A stretch of DNA of 64,000 bases, taken from contig JBQTIX010000092.1 of the NCBI GenBank assembly GCA_052387695.1, forward strand, positions 3,317 through 67,316, written 5' to 3'. Shown one piece after another: positions 1-8,500 of the stretch (position 1 is the stretch's first letter; each line of letters opens with the position of its first letter). The position numbers were made by a program, and so were the translations under genes. The DNA is from Panacagrimonas sp052387695. Its GTDB lineage: Bacteria > Pseudomonadota > Gammaproteobacteria > Nevskiales > Nevskiaceae. Under the pieces are notes generated by a model. That model searched no databases and was not told the origin of the DNA. It was given only the letters and a program-made list of their open reading frames with translations.

Positions 1-753
1 CTGGCCGACGACAACTTCGCCACCATCGTCGAGGCCGTGCGCGAGGGCCGCGCCATCTTCGACAATATCCGCAAGTTCCTGCGCTACCTGCTGTGCTCGA
101 ACATGGGCGAGGTGCTGACCGTGTTCCTCGGCGTGATCGGCGCCAGTGTGATCGGGCTCGGCGGCTCGGGTAAGGCCGTGGTGCTGCCCCTGCTCGCCAC
201 GCAGCTTCTGTGGATCAACCTGGTCACCGACTCCGCGCCTGCGCTCGCGATCTGCCTCGACCCGCCCACCGAGGATCTCATGGCGCGCAAGCCGCGGCGC
301 CTGAGTGATCGGGTGATCGACTCTCGCATGTGGGCGGACGTGATCGAGGTCGGCGTGGTGATCGCCGGGGTGACCTTGCTGACGATGGACATCGTGCTGC
401 CTGGCGGACTGATTGCTGCGGGACTGATCGAAGGCCATCAGGATTTCGCCACCGCCCGCACCGCCGGCTTCACGACCCTGGTGTTCGCCAGCCTGTTCAC
501 CTGTTTCAATGCGCGCTCCGACACCGCGAGCGCGTTCACGCACCTGTTCGTCAACCCCTGGCTGTGGGGCGCGATCGCGCTGTCGGTGCTCCTGCAAGTC
601 ATGGTGGTGAATCTCGCCTTCCTCAATCTCGCCTTCCACACCGTGCCGATGACGCTCGATCAGTGGCTGTTGTGCGCGGCAATGGCGAGCGGAGTGCTCT
701 GGTTCGGCGAGTTGCGCAAGCTCGGGAGTCGCGCGTGGGCGCGAGGGAGATGA
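1..753 (+). CDS. Cation-transporting P-type ATPase, C-terminal part (5' end outside window)
   Basis: The reading frame is open from base 1 and begins inside the protein, so this is the C-terminal fragment of a gene starting upstream. It opens with LADDNFATIVEAVREGR and continues into FDNIRKFLRYLLCSNMGE, the hinge/M5 sequence of P2-type (SERCA-like) cation ATPases. At least four hydrophobic segments of the C-terminal cation ATPase domain follow, including LLATQLLWINLVTDSAPALA with the N-x-x-T/D ion-site helix (M6). The phosphorylation (DKTGT) and ATP-binding domains are not in the window. Such pumps export or import Ca2+ or other cations across the inner membrane; the ion cannot be decided from this fragment. 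Confidence 0.9.
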   Translation: MADDNFATIVEAVREGRAIFDNIRKFLRYLLCSNMGEVLTVFLGVIGASVIGLGGSGKAVVLPLLATQLLWINLVTDSAPALAICLDPPTEDLMARKPRRLSDRVIDSRMWADVIEVGVVIAGVTLLTMDIVLPGGLIAAGLIEGHQDFATARTAGFTTLVFASLFTCFNARSDTASAFTHLFVNPWLWGAIALSVLLQVMVVNLAFLNLAFHTVPMTLDQWLLCAAMASGVLWFGELRKLGSRAWARGR

Positions 754-925
754 AGCATCCGCAGCCGCTTGATCGCCGTGTGCAGCCCCGGTCATGGCCA
801 GGGAACAGGCGCTGCGCCTGAACGCACTCGCGGGATCGCCTTGGCCTACGTGCGCTGCCAGACCGACGCCGCCGTCCAATGCGTGGATAACTCATGGATT
901 GACGACGGCGACCGCCGGAGGCCGC

Positions 926-1828
926 GTGGCAAAGCCCAGGCAACACCGGATACTGATTGCAACCGATGGCTCGCGCGCTGCCCAGGCGGCGCTTGCGACG
1001 GCGGCCAGATTCCCGTGGCCGGAGCTTTCGAGCGTGCGTGCCGTCATTGCGCGCACGAGCTGGCTGCCGGTCGATGCGGACTGGCTGACCGACCATGCGG
1101 ATGCGCGCGCCGCGCTGGAGAAGAATTTCGAGCCGGTCGCGGCCGCGGCGCGCAGCGTGCTGGCGCGACGGTGGCCGGACCCGAAGGTGGTCATCGTCGA
1201 CGAGATGCCCCAGGCCGCGATTCTCGCCGAGGCCACGCGCTTCAGGGCGAGCCTGATTGTCCTCGGCTGGCGCGGTCACGGCAGGTTTCGTCGGCTGTTG
1301 GCGGGCAGCGTTTCGCGCAGTATTGCCGCGCACGCGCCCTGTCCGGTGCTGGTGGTGCGCGACGCGCCGAAGACGGTGCGCCGCTTCGTGCTCGGATTCG
1401 ATGGCTACGCCAATGCCGGACGTGCGCTCGATTTTCTCGGCTCGCTGCATCCCGTACGTGGCAGCAGCGTGGTGCTGGTCAACGTGGTCGAACCCGTGCA
1501 CGTTCCGACTTCGCTGGCACGTTTTCCCTCGTCGATCAGGGCGCCCATTCGTCGCGAAGTGACTGCCATCAAGCTGCAAAGGCGCGAGCAGGGACAAGCA
1601 AGGCTCGACACGGCGGCGGCCCGGCTGGAGCGCTCGGGCTGGGCGGTGAGGACCGAGGTAAGAGTCGGCGATCCGCTCGCATGCCTGCTGGAAGCCGTCG
1701 AAGAACATCGCGCCGACGTTCTGATTCTCGGTGCACGCGCAACCGACGGACTGGAGCCCGCGCTGCTGGGCAGCGTCGCCAACGGTGCACTGGACCGCTC
1801 GCCGGTTGCCGTGCTGCTGGTGCGCTAG
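926..1828 (+). CDS. Universal stress protein with two tandem UspA domains
   Basis: Two UspA-like domains lie in one chain, beginning HRILIATDGSRAAQ and RFVLGFDGYANAGR. The first has the nucleotide-binding signature G-x2-G-x9-G-S (GWRGHGRFRRLLAGS) followed by PCPVLVV. The second ends RSPVAVLLVR with a degenerate glycine signature, so only the first domain is likely to bind ATP. The GTG start at 926 is chosen because GGAGG lies just upstream and the first domain follows at once. The frame stays open up to an ATG at 794, but the extra 44 residues look unlike protein of this family. Tandem Usps are cytoplasmic stress-survival proteins. It follows the P-type ATPase by about 170 bp, a common pairing. 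Confidence 0.85.
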   Translation: MAKPRQHRILIATDGSRAAQAALATAARFPWPELSSVRAVIARTSWLPVDADWLTDHADARAALEKNFEPVAAAARSVLARRWPDPKVVIVDEMPQAAILAEATRFRASLIVLGWRGHGRFRRLLAGSVSRSIAAHAPCPVLVVRDAPKTVRRFVLGFDGYANAGRALDFLGSLHPVRGSSVVLVNVVEPVHVPTSLARFPSSIRAPIRREVTAIKLQRREQGQARLDTAAARLERSGWAVRTEVRVGDPLACLLEAVEEHRADVLILGARATDGLEPALLGSVANGALDRSPVAVLLVR

Positions 1829-1879
1829 CAAACCGCGAGGACTCACCTTGGGGAGGTCTGCACAGGTTCGATCCGGCTC

Positions 1880-2006
1880 GTAGGTCGGTTGTAGGTCGGT
1901 TCAAGCCGAAGGTGGAACCGACGCTGCGCGCCCTTGACGAAGCCCGGCGCCTGTCGGCTCCGGCCACGAAAAGCCGTGGTCTTGAGCCGACCTACACCGG
2001 ACCTAC
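1880..2006. repeat. GTAG-type REP pair (BIME-like)
   Basis: Two direct GTAGGTCGGTT starts are followed by an imperfect palindrome, GTCGGTTC-type arms around an AAGCCGAAGG core, then an inverted partner ending CCGACCTAC. It fills most of the 313-bp gap between the stress-protein gene and the antiporter. The same unit recurs at about a dozen sites in this window. Confidence 0.85.
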
Positions 2007-2141
2007 CCTTGAATTCAAACCTGTGCAGAGCGTCTCTTGGCAGACAACGACCCGATTTTCGATACGGCGATTGCCCGGCTGACGATCTGAGGGGGTGAGT
2101 GAATGCCTCCACGTCTGTTTAAAAGCACCTGTGGCACGGCG

Positions 2142-3767
2142 TCAGCCGCTGTACTGCGCCTCTTGCAGGTCGATTTCCCGCACGATCTTGCGCAAGCTTA
2201 ATTCTGCAATTCCGTGCTGGCGTCCAATTCGCAGAATCTCGTCGCGCTCCGCGCGCAAGCCCACCAGCCGCAACTGCCGCTCGATGGCGTCGGCGCCATG
2301 TCGCTTCGTGGTGTTGCCGTCATCCCTCGCATGCCGGTCGATGCGGCGCCGATACCGCGCCACGAGATGCGTTGCTGCGTCGGCATGCAGGCCAGCGTCC
2401 CCAGGTCCGTCTGCCGGCGCACTCCGGACGGCCTCGATGGCGCGGATCGCCGCTTCGGCCGCAGCCGCCCGGGCACGGGTCTCCATGCTTCGATCCGCCG
2501 GGTCTGCTGGCAGCTCCAGGCCGCGCAGTGCGCGCGGCAGGGCGACCGTCGCCAGAACCAGCGACAGGACGATGACACCGGCGGCCAGGAAGATCGCCAG
2601 ATCGCGTGCCGGGAAGGGTGTTCCGTCGCTCATCGTCGAGGGCAGGGTCAACACGCCGGCCAGGGTGATGGCGCCACGCACGCCGGCCAGCGACATGGCC
2701 ATGACCAGACGCCAGTGTGACGGCGTGGGGACGCCGAGCGAGCGCGTGCCGAAGAACGCCAGCTTCAGCGATACCCACACCCATGCGAATCGCAGAATGG
2801 CCAGACCCAGGACGATGAGCACGACATACAAGCCGAGCCACCAGGGATTGCGCCGCCCGGTGAGAAGAACGGTTTGTTCGGATGCCGAAAGGATGGCCGG
2901 AATCTGCTCCCCCAGCAGCACGAAGATGCTGCCGTTGGCCGCCAATTGCACGGTCTCCCATACGGCCGTCCTGCGGATGCGTGTGACCGGGTGCCAGTGC
3001 GCGTGCGGCGTGAAGCCCATGGTGATGCCGGCCGCGACCGCGGCCAGAATTCCCGAGCAGTGCAGGCGCTCGGCCAGCAGGTACACGCCGAACGGGATGA
3101 GCAGTGTGATGAGGATCTGCGCGCCGCCATCGTCCCCCAGCAACACCGTCGATTCGGACTTGGCGTGGGTCACCAGCCAGGTCACCCCGAAGCCGATGGC
3201 GAGGCCACCCGCGGCCACCCACAGAAACGTCACGAGCGCACTCGACAGCACGAACGAACCAGTCAGCGCTGCCGCGACCGCAAAGCGCATGCACACCAGA
3301 CCGGAGGCGTCGTTGAACAGCGATTCGCCCTGGAGAATGCGCATCATCCGTGTCGGGATCGGCACTCTCGCGGCGATGGCCGATACTGCGATCGGGTCCG
3401 TCGGCGAGACCGCGGCGGCCAGCGCAAATGCGACCGCGAGCGGCATCGCCGGAATCAGCCAGTGGATCAGCAGGCCCGCGCCGAACACGGTGAAGACCAC
3501 CAGGCCCAGCGCCAGGGTGAGAATGGTCGGGCCTTCGCGAACCAGATCGTCTTTGGGAATGCGCCAGCCGTCCAGGAACAACAGGGGTGGCAGCAGCAAC
3601 AGGAAAAAAACTTCGGGGTCGAGTTCTGCCGACGCGAGGTCCGAGTAAAAGATCCCGGCACCGAGCGCGATCTGGATCAGCGGCACCGGCAGGCGCGTGA
3701 GGCCGGCGATGAAGCGGCTCGCGACCACCGCCAGCAGCATGATGAGGACGAGGAGGGTGGCTTCCAT
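2142..3767 (-). CDS. CPA1-family Na+/H+ antiporter
   Basis: A 541-residue membrane protein with 11-12 hydrophobic segments in the first ~410 residues and a charged cytoplasmic tail of ~130 residues. AAAVSPTDPIAVSAIAARVP (residues ~98-117) and the helix with LFNDASGLVCMRFAVA are the signature helices of NhaP/CPA1 sodium-proton exchangers, including the acidic ND motif that carries ions. The tail is rich in arginine and alanine helices and probably regulates activity. It would expel Na+ in exchange for H+ across the inner membrane for pH and salt homeostasis. No operon partner is evident. Confidence 0.92.
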   Translation of the reverse strand: MEATLLVLIMLLAVVASRFIAGLTRLPVPLIQIALGAGIFYSDLASAELDPEVFFLLLLPPLLFLDGWRIPKDDLVREGPTILTLALGLVVFTVFGAGLLIHWLIPAMPLAVAFALAAAVSPTDPIAVSAIAARVPIPTRMMRILQGESLFNDASGLVCMRFAVAAALTGSFVLSSALVTFLWVAAGGLAIGFGVTWLVTHAKSESTVLLGDDGGAQILITLLIPFGVYLLAERLHCSGILAAVAAGITMGFTPHAHWHPVTRIRRTAVWETVQLAANGSIFVLLGEQIPAILSASEQTVLLTGRRNPWWLGLYVVLIVLGLAILRFAWVWVSLKLAFFGTRSLGVPTPSHWRLVMAMSLAGVRGAITLAGVLTLPSTMSDGTPFPARDLAIFLAAGVIVLSLVLATVALPRALRGLELPADPADRSMETRARAAAAEAAIRAIEAVRSAPADGPGDAGLHADAATHLVARYRRRIDRHARDDGNTTKRHGADAIERQLRLVGLRAERDEILRIGRQHGIAELSLRKIVREIDLQEAQYSG

Positions 3768-4537
3768 ATCCCGTCAGACCTCGATGACCTCAGCAGTCCT
3801 GGGCCGCGCTTCAACCCAGCCGGCGCTTCCGATCGGCGCCGGCGGCGCCGTCCGGCCCAATCCGGGTGTTGCGTAGTCGTCTCTGACGTTCATCGATGCT
3901 CCCCAGCGTCCTCCACGAACACCATGACCTTTGCAGCGCCTCCGCAGCCTCGTCGGCCGGGGCTCGTGGGGCGTCGTCGAGGACGCTCAGCGTGTCCGCA
4001 CCGCGCCGTTTCATCTGTGCGGCACCGCGCAGAAAGCGAGTTTTTCCATCGCGACGTGTTGGCCCGGTGCTGAGCCGCAGCGGCCCGCGCAGCGTGCCGC
4101 GCGGCCGGACTTCGCCTTTCCCCCAGGATGCCGGCCACGCCGCGAGCCCGGCCGATCGGGCAAACGGTTTGCGTTCGCAAGGTGCAGCAACAGGATCGCG
4201 ACGGACACCCTGAATTCGAACGGCAAGACGGGCCCGGTTCCGGTAGCGACCCTGCCTGCTTGCCAGACCCCATCGGGCGCCGGCTCCAAAGGCGTCCACC
4301 GGCCGGTTCGGAGTGTCGATTCGGGCAGTAATTGCACCTGTTAGACAAACGCGCAAAGGTCGGATAACGTCGGCCCCGCAGTCGTTTCAAGCAGGGTTTG
4401 CTCCGCGATCTTCTGTGCCCTGACAGTGATCCGTTTCACTGTCCGGGGACGCTCCAGTTCCCCGGCAACGTTTCTTGAACGCTTGCACCATGTGGGCGGG
4501 GAGTCCACACATCATCAACTGTTCAGAGGAACGTTTC
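3768..4537. other. Long region with no supported gene
   Basis: About 770 bases between the antiporter start and the cold-shock gene. Several overlapping open frames exist on both strands, none with protein-like composition, a ribosome binding site or a recognisable family. The last ~150 bases probably hold the promoter and structured 5' leader of the cold-shock gene: CAGTGATCCGTTTCACTG and CCGGGGACG...TTCCCCGG are short palindromes at about 4423-4475. Confidence 0.5.
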
Positions 4538-4750
4538 ATGTCGAATGTATCGACCGGTGTAGTGAAGTGGTTCAATGACGCCAAGGGCTTTGGTTTCATC
4601 ACCCCGGAAGGTGGTGGCGAAGACCTCTTTGCTCATTTCAAGGAAATCCAGGGCTCCGGATTCAAGACCCTGAAAGAAGGACAGCGCGTGCAGTACATCG
4701 CCCAGCGCGGTCAGAAAGGGATGCAGGCCACTCAGATTAAGGCGGTTTGA
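4538..4750 (+). CDS. Cold-shock domain protein (CspA family)
   Basis: A 70-residue single-domain nucleic-acid-binding protein. It contains VKWFNDAKGFGFITPE (RNP1, KGFGFI) and DLFAHFKEI (RNP2-like), the two motifs that stack single-stranded RNA or DNA. Length matches the family. The ATG at 4538 is chosen because AGAGGA lies 7 bases upstream and cold-shock proteins start within a few residues of VKWF; the frame is open further upstream but without family similarity. It likely acts as an RNA chaperone. It has its own terminator and lies next to a fatty-acid desaturase, so both may contribute to low-temperature adaptation. Confidence 0.95.
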   Translation: MSNVSTGVVKWFNDAKGFGFITPEGGGEDLFAHFKEIQGSGFKTLKEGQRVQYIAQRGQKGMQATQIKAV

Positions 4751-4803
4751 TCCGTCGGCCGGTCCTTTCTCGTCCAACTATTTTCGATATTGCAGTAATC
4801 GAG

Positions 4804-4835
4804 AGCCGCGGCGATTTCGCCGCGGCTTTCTTTTT
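4804..4835 (+). terminator. Intrinsic terminator after the cold-shock gene
   Basis: A perfect 10-bp stem, AGCCGCGGCG / CGCCGCGGCT, with an ATTT loop and a T-rich tail (TTCTTTTT). It ends the cold-shock transcript 53 bases after the stop codon. Confidence 0.9.
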
Positions 4836-4859
4836 GACCTCTTCGAGCCCGCGACTTCC

Positions 4860-6005
4860 ATGAGCTCTCTCCCGCTTCCCCTGGTCGCCGCCCCGCTCAA
4901 TGTGCCGGCGACGATCCTGTTCTCTGTCACGACGGTGCTGTTGCTGACCGCGTTCCCGGTCTATGCCTGGTTCCACGAGTTCTCGGCGGCGGCCTGGACC
5001 TGGTTCGGCGTCTTCCTGTTTGCCAGCGGGCTGTCCATCACCGCCGGCTACCACCGCCTGTGGGCGCACCGGACGTACGAGGCGAGTCTGCCCCTGAGAA
5101 TTTTCTACATGCTGTTCGGCGCTCAGGCGTTCCAGAACAGCATCCTGATCTGGGCCTCGATGCACCGGGTGCATCACCGGGAAGTGGACGACGTGGACCG
5201 CGATCCCTATTCGATCAAGCGCGGATTCTGGTTCGCGCACATGGGCTGGATGCTGCGCGACTATCCCAGCCAGGTGCTGGATCTCTCCAATGCCCGCGAT
5301 CTGGAGCGCGATCCGGTGGTGATGTTCCAGCACCGGCACTACCTGGGCATCGCGCTGTTCATGAACATCGGCCTGCCTGCCCTGGTCGGCATGCTGAGCG
5401 GGGATGTCTGGGGCGTGTTGCTGGTGGCCGGTCTGCTGCGCCTGGTGCTGAATCATCACCTCACCTTCTTCATCAACTCGCTCGCCCACCTATGGGGCCG
5501 GCGGCCGTACACCGAGGACAATTCGGCGCGCGACAACGACTTCATCGCGCTGCTGACGTACGGCGAGGGGTATCACAACTTCCATCACCTGTTTCAGTGG
5601 GACTATCGCAATGGCGTGCGCTGGTGGCAGTTCGACCTGACCAAGTGGTGGATCGCGGCCTGGTCCTGGTTCGGCCAGGCGCGCAATCTCAAGCGGGTGC
5701 CCGAGTTCCGCATCCGCCGCGCGATGGTTGAGCGCCAGTTCGCGCGCGCCAGCGCCAGGCTCTCCACCGCGCCCGCGACCACGCGCATGGAGACCCTGCG
5801 GAAACTCCTGGAAGAGGAAATGGAAGCCTTCAAGGCGACCGTCAACGAATGGTCGCGTCTGCAGACCGAGAAGATCGAGGCGGCGAAGAAGCAGGTCGTC
5901 GATCGCTGGGAGCACAGTGAGGCGCGACGGCAGTTGCTGGCGCTGGAAGACTCACTGCGCATGCAGTACGAGCGGCTTCGTCTGCTGCACTTGCAGACGG
6001 CGTGA
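4860..6005 (+). CDS. Acyl-CoA/acyl-lipid delta-9-type desaturase with coiled-coil tail
   Basis: A membrane-bound di-iron fatty-acid desaturase that puts a double bond into acyl chains to fluidise the membrane. All three histidine boxes are present: HRLWAH (residues 65-70), HRVHH (102-106) and HNFHH (239-243). Four or more hydrophobic segments lie in residues ~15-220. Residues ~290-381 form a charged helical extension (TLRKLLEEEMEAF...) predicted as coiled coil, absent from the shortest homologues. Start ATG at 4860 gives a normal N-terminus, although no clear ribosome binding site is seen. It lies just downstream of the cold-shock gene terminator, so it needs its own promoter. Confidence 0.93.
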   Translation: MSSLPLPLVAAPLNVPATILFSVTTVLLLTAFPVYAWFHEFSAAAWTWFGVFLFASGLSITAGYHRLWAHRTYEASLPLRIFYMLFGAQAFQNSILIWASMHRVHHREVDDVDRDPYSIKRGFWFAHMGWMLRDYPSQVLDLSNARDLERDPVVMFQHRHYLGIALFMNIGLPALVGMLSGDVWGVLLVAGLLRLVLNHHLTFFINSLAHLWGRRPYTEDNSARDNDFIALLTYGEGYHNFHHLFQWDYRNGVRWWQFDLTKWWIAAWSWFGQARNLKRVPEFRIRRAMVERQFARASARLSTAPATTRMETLRKLLEEEMEAFKATVNEWSRLQTEKIEAAKKQVVDRWEHSEARRQLLALEDSLRMQYERLRLLHLQTA

Positions 6006-6039
6006 TCAGAAAAAACCCTTCGCAGGTTCGATCCGGGTT

Positions 6040-6157
6040 GTAGGTCGGTTGCAGGTCGGTTCAAGCCGAAGGCGGAACCGACACTGCGCACCCTGTGGCG
6101 AAGAGCGCACGTCGGATCCGTCCGCGAAAAGCGCGCGGGCCTGATCCGACGTGCGAC
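6040..6157. repeat. GTAG-type REP pair
   Basis: GTAGGTCGGTTGCAGGTCGG followed by the AAGCCGAAGGCGG palindrome and a partner GTCGGATCCG...CGATCCGAC-type arm. It lies between the convergent desaturase and Smr genes. Confidence 0.8.
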
Positions 6158-6179
6158 CTTCGGAATTTTCTCCGCGGCG

Positions 6180-6719
6180 TCAAGGCTTATTGCGCAACAA
6201 CACGTAGATCGCGCCGGTCCCGCCGTCCTGTGGCCGCGCGGAGCAGAAGGCCATCACGTCGCGGAATTTGCGCAACCAGCCGTCGAGACTCTGCTTGATG
6301 ACCGGTCCAGAGTTGGGCGAACCATTGCCCTTGCCATGGATGATGCGCACGCAGCGACGGTCCAGATTGCGACAGTCGGTGAGAAATCCGGCGACCTCGG
6401 CGCGCGCCGCATTGCGGTTGAGTCCGTGCAGATCAAGCTCGGCTTCAAGCCGGAAGCTGCCGCGTCGCAACTGGCGCAGCACGCGCTCCTGTACGCCCGG
6501 TGCCCGATAGGTCAAGGTGTCGCCCGATTCGAAACTGTCGGGATCGGGGCCGTCCATCAACTCGGCCAGGACCGCAGCCTCGTCGGCGAGACTGTGGCGT
6601 GGACTCGGCGAGGGCGGCGGCGAAGTCCGCGTCACCCGGTCGCTGGCCGCATGCCGACGCACGCCCGCCATTGCAGAGCGAAAATCCTGTCCGGATCGAT
6701 CGGAGTCGTCAGCGTTCAT
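6180..6719 (-). CDS. Smr-domain protein (SmrA/YdaL-like nuclease family)
   Basis: A 179-residue protein with a C-terminal Smr domain. The motif LDLHGLNRNAARAEV (residues ~93-107) is the conserved LDLHG box, and RIIHGKGNGS the HGxG box. Family members (YdaL, SmrB) are small RNA/DNA endonucleases; SmrB cleaves mRNA at collided ribosomes. The N-terminal ~80 residues are basic and proline/serine rich, probably disordered. The ATG at 6719 is chosen over far-upstream alternatives because it keeps the normal length and leaves room for the divergent surE promoter. Confidence 0.87.
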   Translation of the reverse strand: MNADDSDRSGQDFRSAMAGVRRHAASDRVTRTSPPPSPSPRHSLADEAAVLAELMDGPDPDSFESGDTLTYRAPGVQERVLRQLRRGSFRLEAELDLHGLNRNAARAEVAGFLTDCRNLDRRCVRIIHGKGNGSPNSGPVIKQSLDGWLRKFRDVMAFCSARPQDGGTGAIYVLLRNKP

Positions 6720-6808
6720 CGGTCCTGATTCACCCATCCATTGAGCCCCTTGCACGAAATGATAAGACGGGGCGGATAAACTAGCGTCGCCTGTCCTGAC
6801 GCAAATCC

Positions 6809-7555
6809 ATGCGAATCCTCCTTTCCAACGACGACGGCTGTACCGCGCCGGGGCTGATCTGCCTGCGCGAGCACCTGCGTGCGTGCCATGAAGTGACCGT
6901 GGTGGCGCCGGACCGTAACCGCAGCGGCGCGAGCAATTCGCTGACCCTGTCCAATCCCCTGCGCGTGCAGGAGCATGGGGACGGCAGCTTGTGCGTCGAT
7001 GGAACACCGACCGACTGCGTGCACCTGGCGCTGACCGGCATGCTTGAACAGCCATTCGACATGGTCGTGTCCGGCATCAACGCCGGCGCCAATCTCGGCG
7101 ACGACACGCTGTATTCCGGGACGGTGGCGGCCGCGATGGAAGGCCGTTTCCTGGGCTACTCTGCGGTTGCGGTCTCCTGCTGCGCGATTGCGCCCGAGCA
7201 TTACGACACCGCCGCGAAGGTGACGATGCGAATCATCGAGCAGCTGAAAACCGACCCCTTGCCCGGCGACAACATCCTCAATGTCAACGTGCCGGACGTT
7301 CCCTACGAGTTGCTCGAAGGTTTCGAGGTCACGCGGCTCGGCAACCGGCATCGCGCGGAAAGCGTGATCCGGTCGAGCGATCCACGCGGCCGGCCGATCT
7401 GGTGGATCGGTGCTTCTGGCGGCGGCGCAGACGCCGGTCCCGGCACCGACTTTCACGCCATCGCGAACCGTCGCGTCTCGATCACCCCCCTGCTGGTAGA
7501 CCTCACCCGCTACGCCGCGATGGAAAGGCTCGCGACCTGGTCCCAGAAACTCTAG
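6809..7555 (+). CDS. surE: 5'/3'-nucleotidase SurE
   Basis: A 248-residue metal-dependent nucleoside-monophosphate phosphatase (survival protein E). It begins MRILLSNDDGCTAPGL, with the metal-binding Asp8-Asp9 pair, followed by NRSGASNSLTL and VSGINAGANLGDDTLYSGTVAAA, all diagnostic. Its length matches the E. coli protein. It is the first gene of the conserved surE-pcm-nlpD neighbourhood. The stop codon TAG lies inside the left end of a MITE-like palindrome that fills the gap to pcm. Confidence 0.97.
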   Translation: MRILLSNDDGCTAPGLICLREHLRACHEVTVVAPDRNRSGASNSLTLSNPLRVQEHGDGSLCVDGTPTDCVHLALTGMLEQPFDMVVSGINAGANLGDDTLYSGTVAAAMEGRFLGYSAVAVSCCAIAPEHYDTAAKVTMRIIEQLKTDPLPGDNILNVNVPDVPYELLEGFEVTRLGNRHRAESVIRSSDPRGRPIWWIGASGGGADAGPGTDFHAIANRRVSITPLLVDLTRYAAMERLATWSQKL

Positions 7556-7680
7556 CCCGCATTTCTCACAGGTCGCCGGAGAATCCCTTGCTATTGCTCA
7601 TCCTCACAGCGTTCTTCGAGTTCGCTTCACAAACACGCTGTCGGAGGATTCTCCGGCCCCCTCTGAGAAATCCGGGCTAG
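7552..7680. repeat. 129-bp MITE-like palindrome between surE and pcm
   Basis: Terminal inverted repeats of 35 bp with four mismatches begin CTAGCCCGCATTTCTCACAG on the left and, read inward on the other strand, CTAGCCCGGATTTCTCAGAG on the right. Both arms share GCCGGAGAATCC. The ends carry CTAG, which may be the duplicated target. The element contains no gene and supplies the surE stop codon. Confidence 0.8.
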
Positions 7681-7682
7681 CG

Positions 7683-8363
7683 ATGCGCGACGCTCTCCGG
7701 CAGCACCAACACGGCCGTGGCAATGGCATGGTCGCCGCGGGCGTGCGCGCCGGCCTGATGCAGGAGCTGCGCGGCATGGGCATCAGCGATGAGCGCGTGC
7801 TCGAGGTCATGGGTCGCATCCCACGCCATGAATTTGTCGAAGAAGCCTTGCAGAGCGAGGCGTACAAAAACCGCGCCCTGCCGATCGGCCACTCGCAGAC
7901 CATCTCCCAGCCCTACATCGTGGCCCTGATGACCCAGACCGTGCTTGCCGGTCCGGCGCTTCCGCGGCGCGTGCTCGAAGTCGGCACCGGCAGCGGCTAC
8001 CAGACCGCGGTGCTCGCGGCGCTGGTCGAGCGGGTTCTCACGGTGGAGAGGGTGCGGCCGCTGACCGAGTCCGCACGCAAGCGTCTCATGGATCTGGGCA
8101 TCAGCAATGTCCATTTCGGTTATGCCGACGGCACCCTGGGCTGGCCGCCGTATGCACCCTACGACGCCATCGTGGTCACGGCTGGCGGTGCCGACGTGCC
8201 GCCTGCGCTGATCGACCAGCTGGGGCCTCTGGGGCGGCTGGTGATTCCGGTCGGCCCTCCGGGTGCGCAGTCCCTGCGACTGGTCGAACGGACGGCCGAT
8301 GGGTTGACCGAACGGGAACTCTGCGCGGTCAGCTTTGTGCCCCTCCTCACCGGGAAGGTCTGA
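7683..8363 (+). CDS. pcm: Protein-L-isoaspartate O-methyltransferase
   Basis: A 226-residue SAM-dependent repair enzyme that methylates L-isoaspartyl residues in aged proteins. VLEVGTGSGYQTAVLAALV is SAM motif I; GRLVIPVGPPGAQ and the N-terminal MGRIPRHEFV and LPIGHSQTISQPYIVALM are family signatures. It follows surE as in most gammaproteobacteria. The ATG at 7683 sits just after the palindromic repeat; translation could also begin at internal ATGs such as MVAAGVRAGLMQEL, since the first ~15 residues are not conserved in the family. Confidence 0.95.
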   Translation: MRDALRQHQHGRGNGMVAAGVRAGLMQELRGMGISDERVLEVMGRIPRHEFVEEALQSEAYKNRALPIGHSQTISQPYIVALMTQTVLAGPALPRRVLEVGTGSGYQTAVLAALVERVLTVERVRPLTESARKRLMDLGISNVHFGYADGTLGWPPYAPYDAIVVTAGGADVPPALIDQLGPLGRLVIPVGPPGAQSLRLVERTADGLTERELCAVSFVPLLTGKV

Positions 8364-8454
8364 GAGGCTGTGAAAAATTCGCCCACCTACTGCGGACGCC
8401 GCTGCACGCCCACGGCGGCGTTGCGCTAAGGTGTTCGATTTTTTCACAGCCTCT
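8363..8454. repeat. 92-bp MITE-like element, family with GAGGCTGTGAAAAA ends
   Basis: Perfect terminal inverted repeats AGAGGCTGTGAAAAA / TTTTTCACAGCCTCT. The triplet TGA stands outside both ends and the left one is the pcm stop codon, which suggests a 3-bp target duplication. A second member lies at 36673-36850. Confidence 0.8.
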
Positions 8455-8500
8455 GACCCCTCGTGTCCGGCTACCCCGAAACCAACGGTGAGCGCGCCTG

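Noticed and set aside
623..1846. 407-codon minus-strand frame over the universal stress protein
   Set aside because: A shadow frame of the Usp gene with no ribosome binding site or domain.
3811..4390. Minus-strand frames of 166-181 codons between antiporter and cold-shock gene
   Set aside because: Arg/Ala/Gly-rich sequence without family resemblance; overlapping frames are equally long on both strands, as expected by chance at this G+C content.
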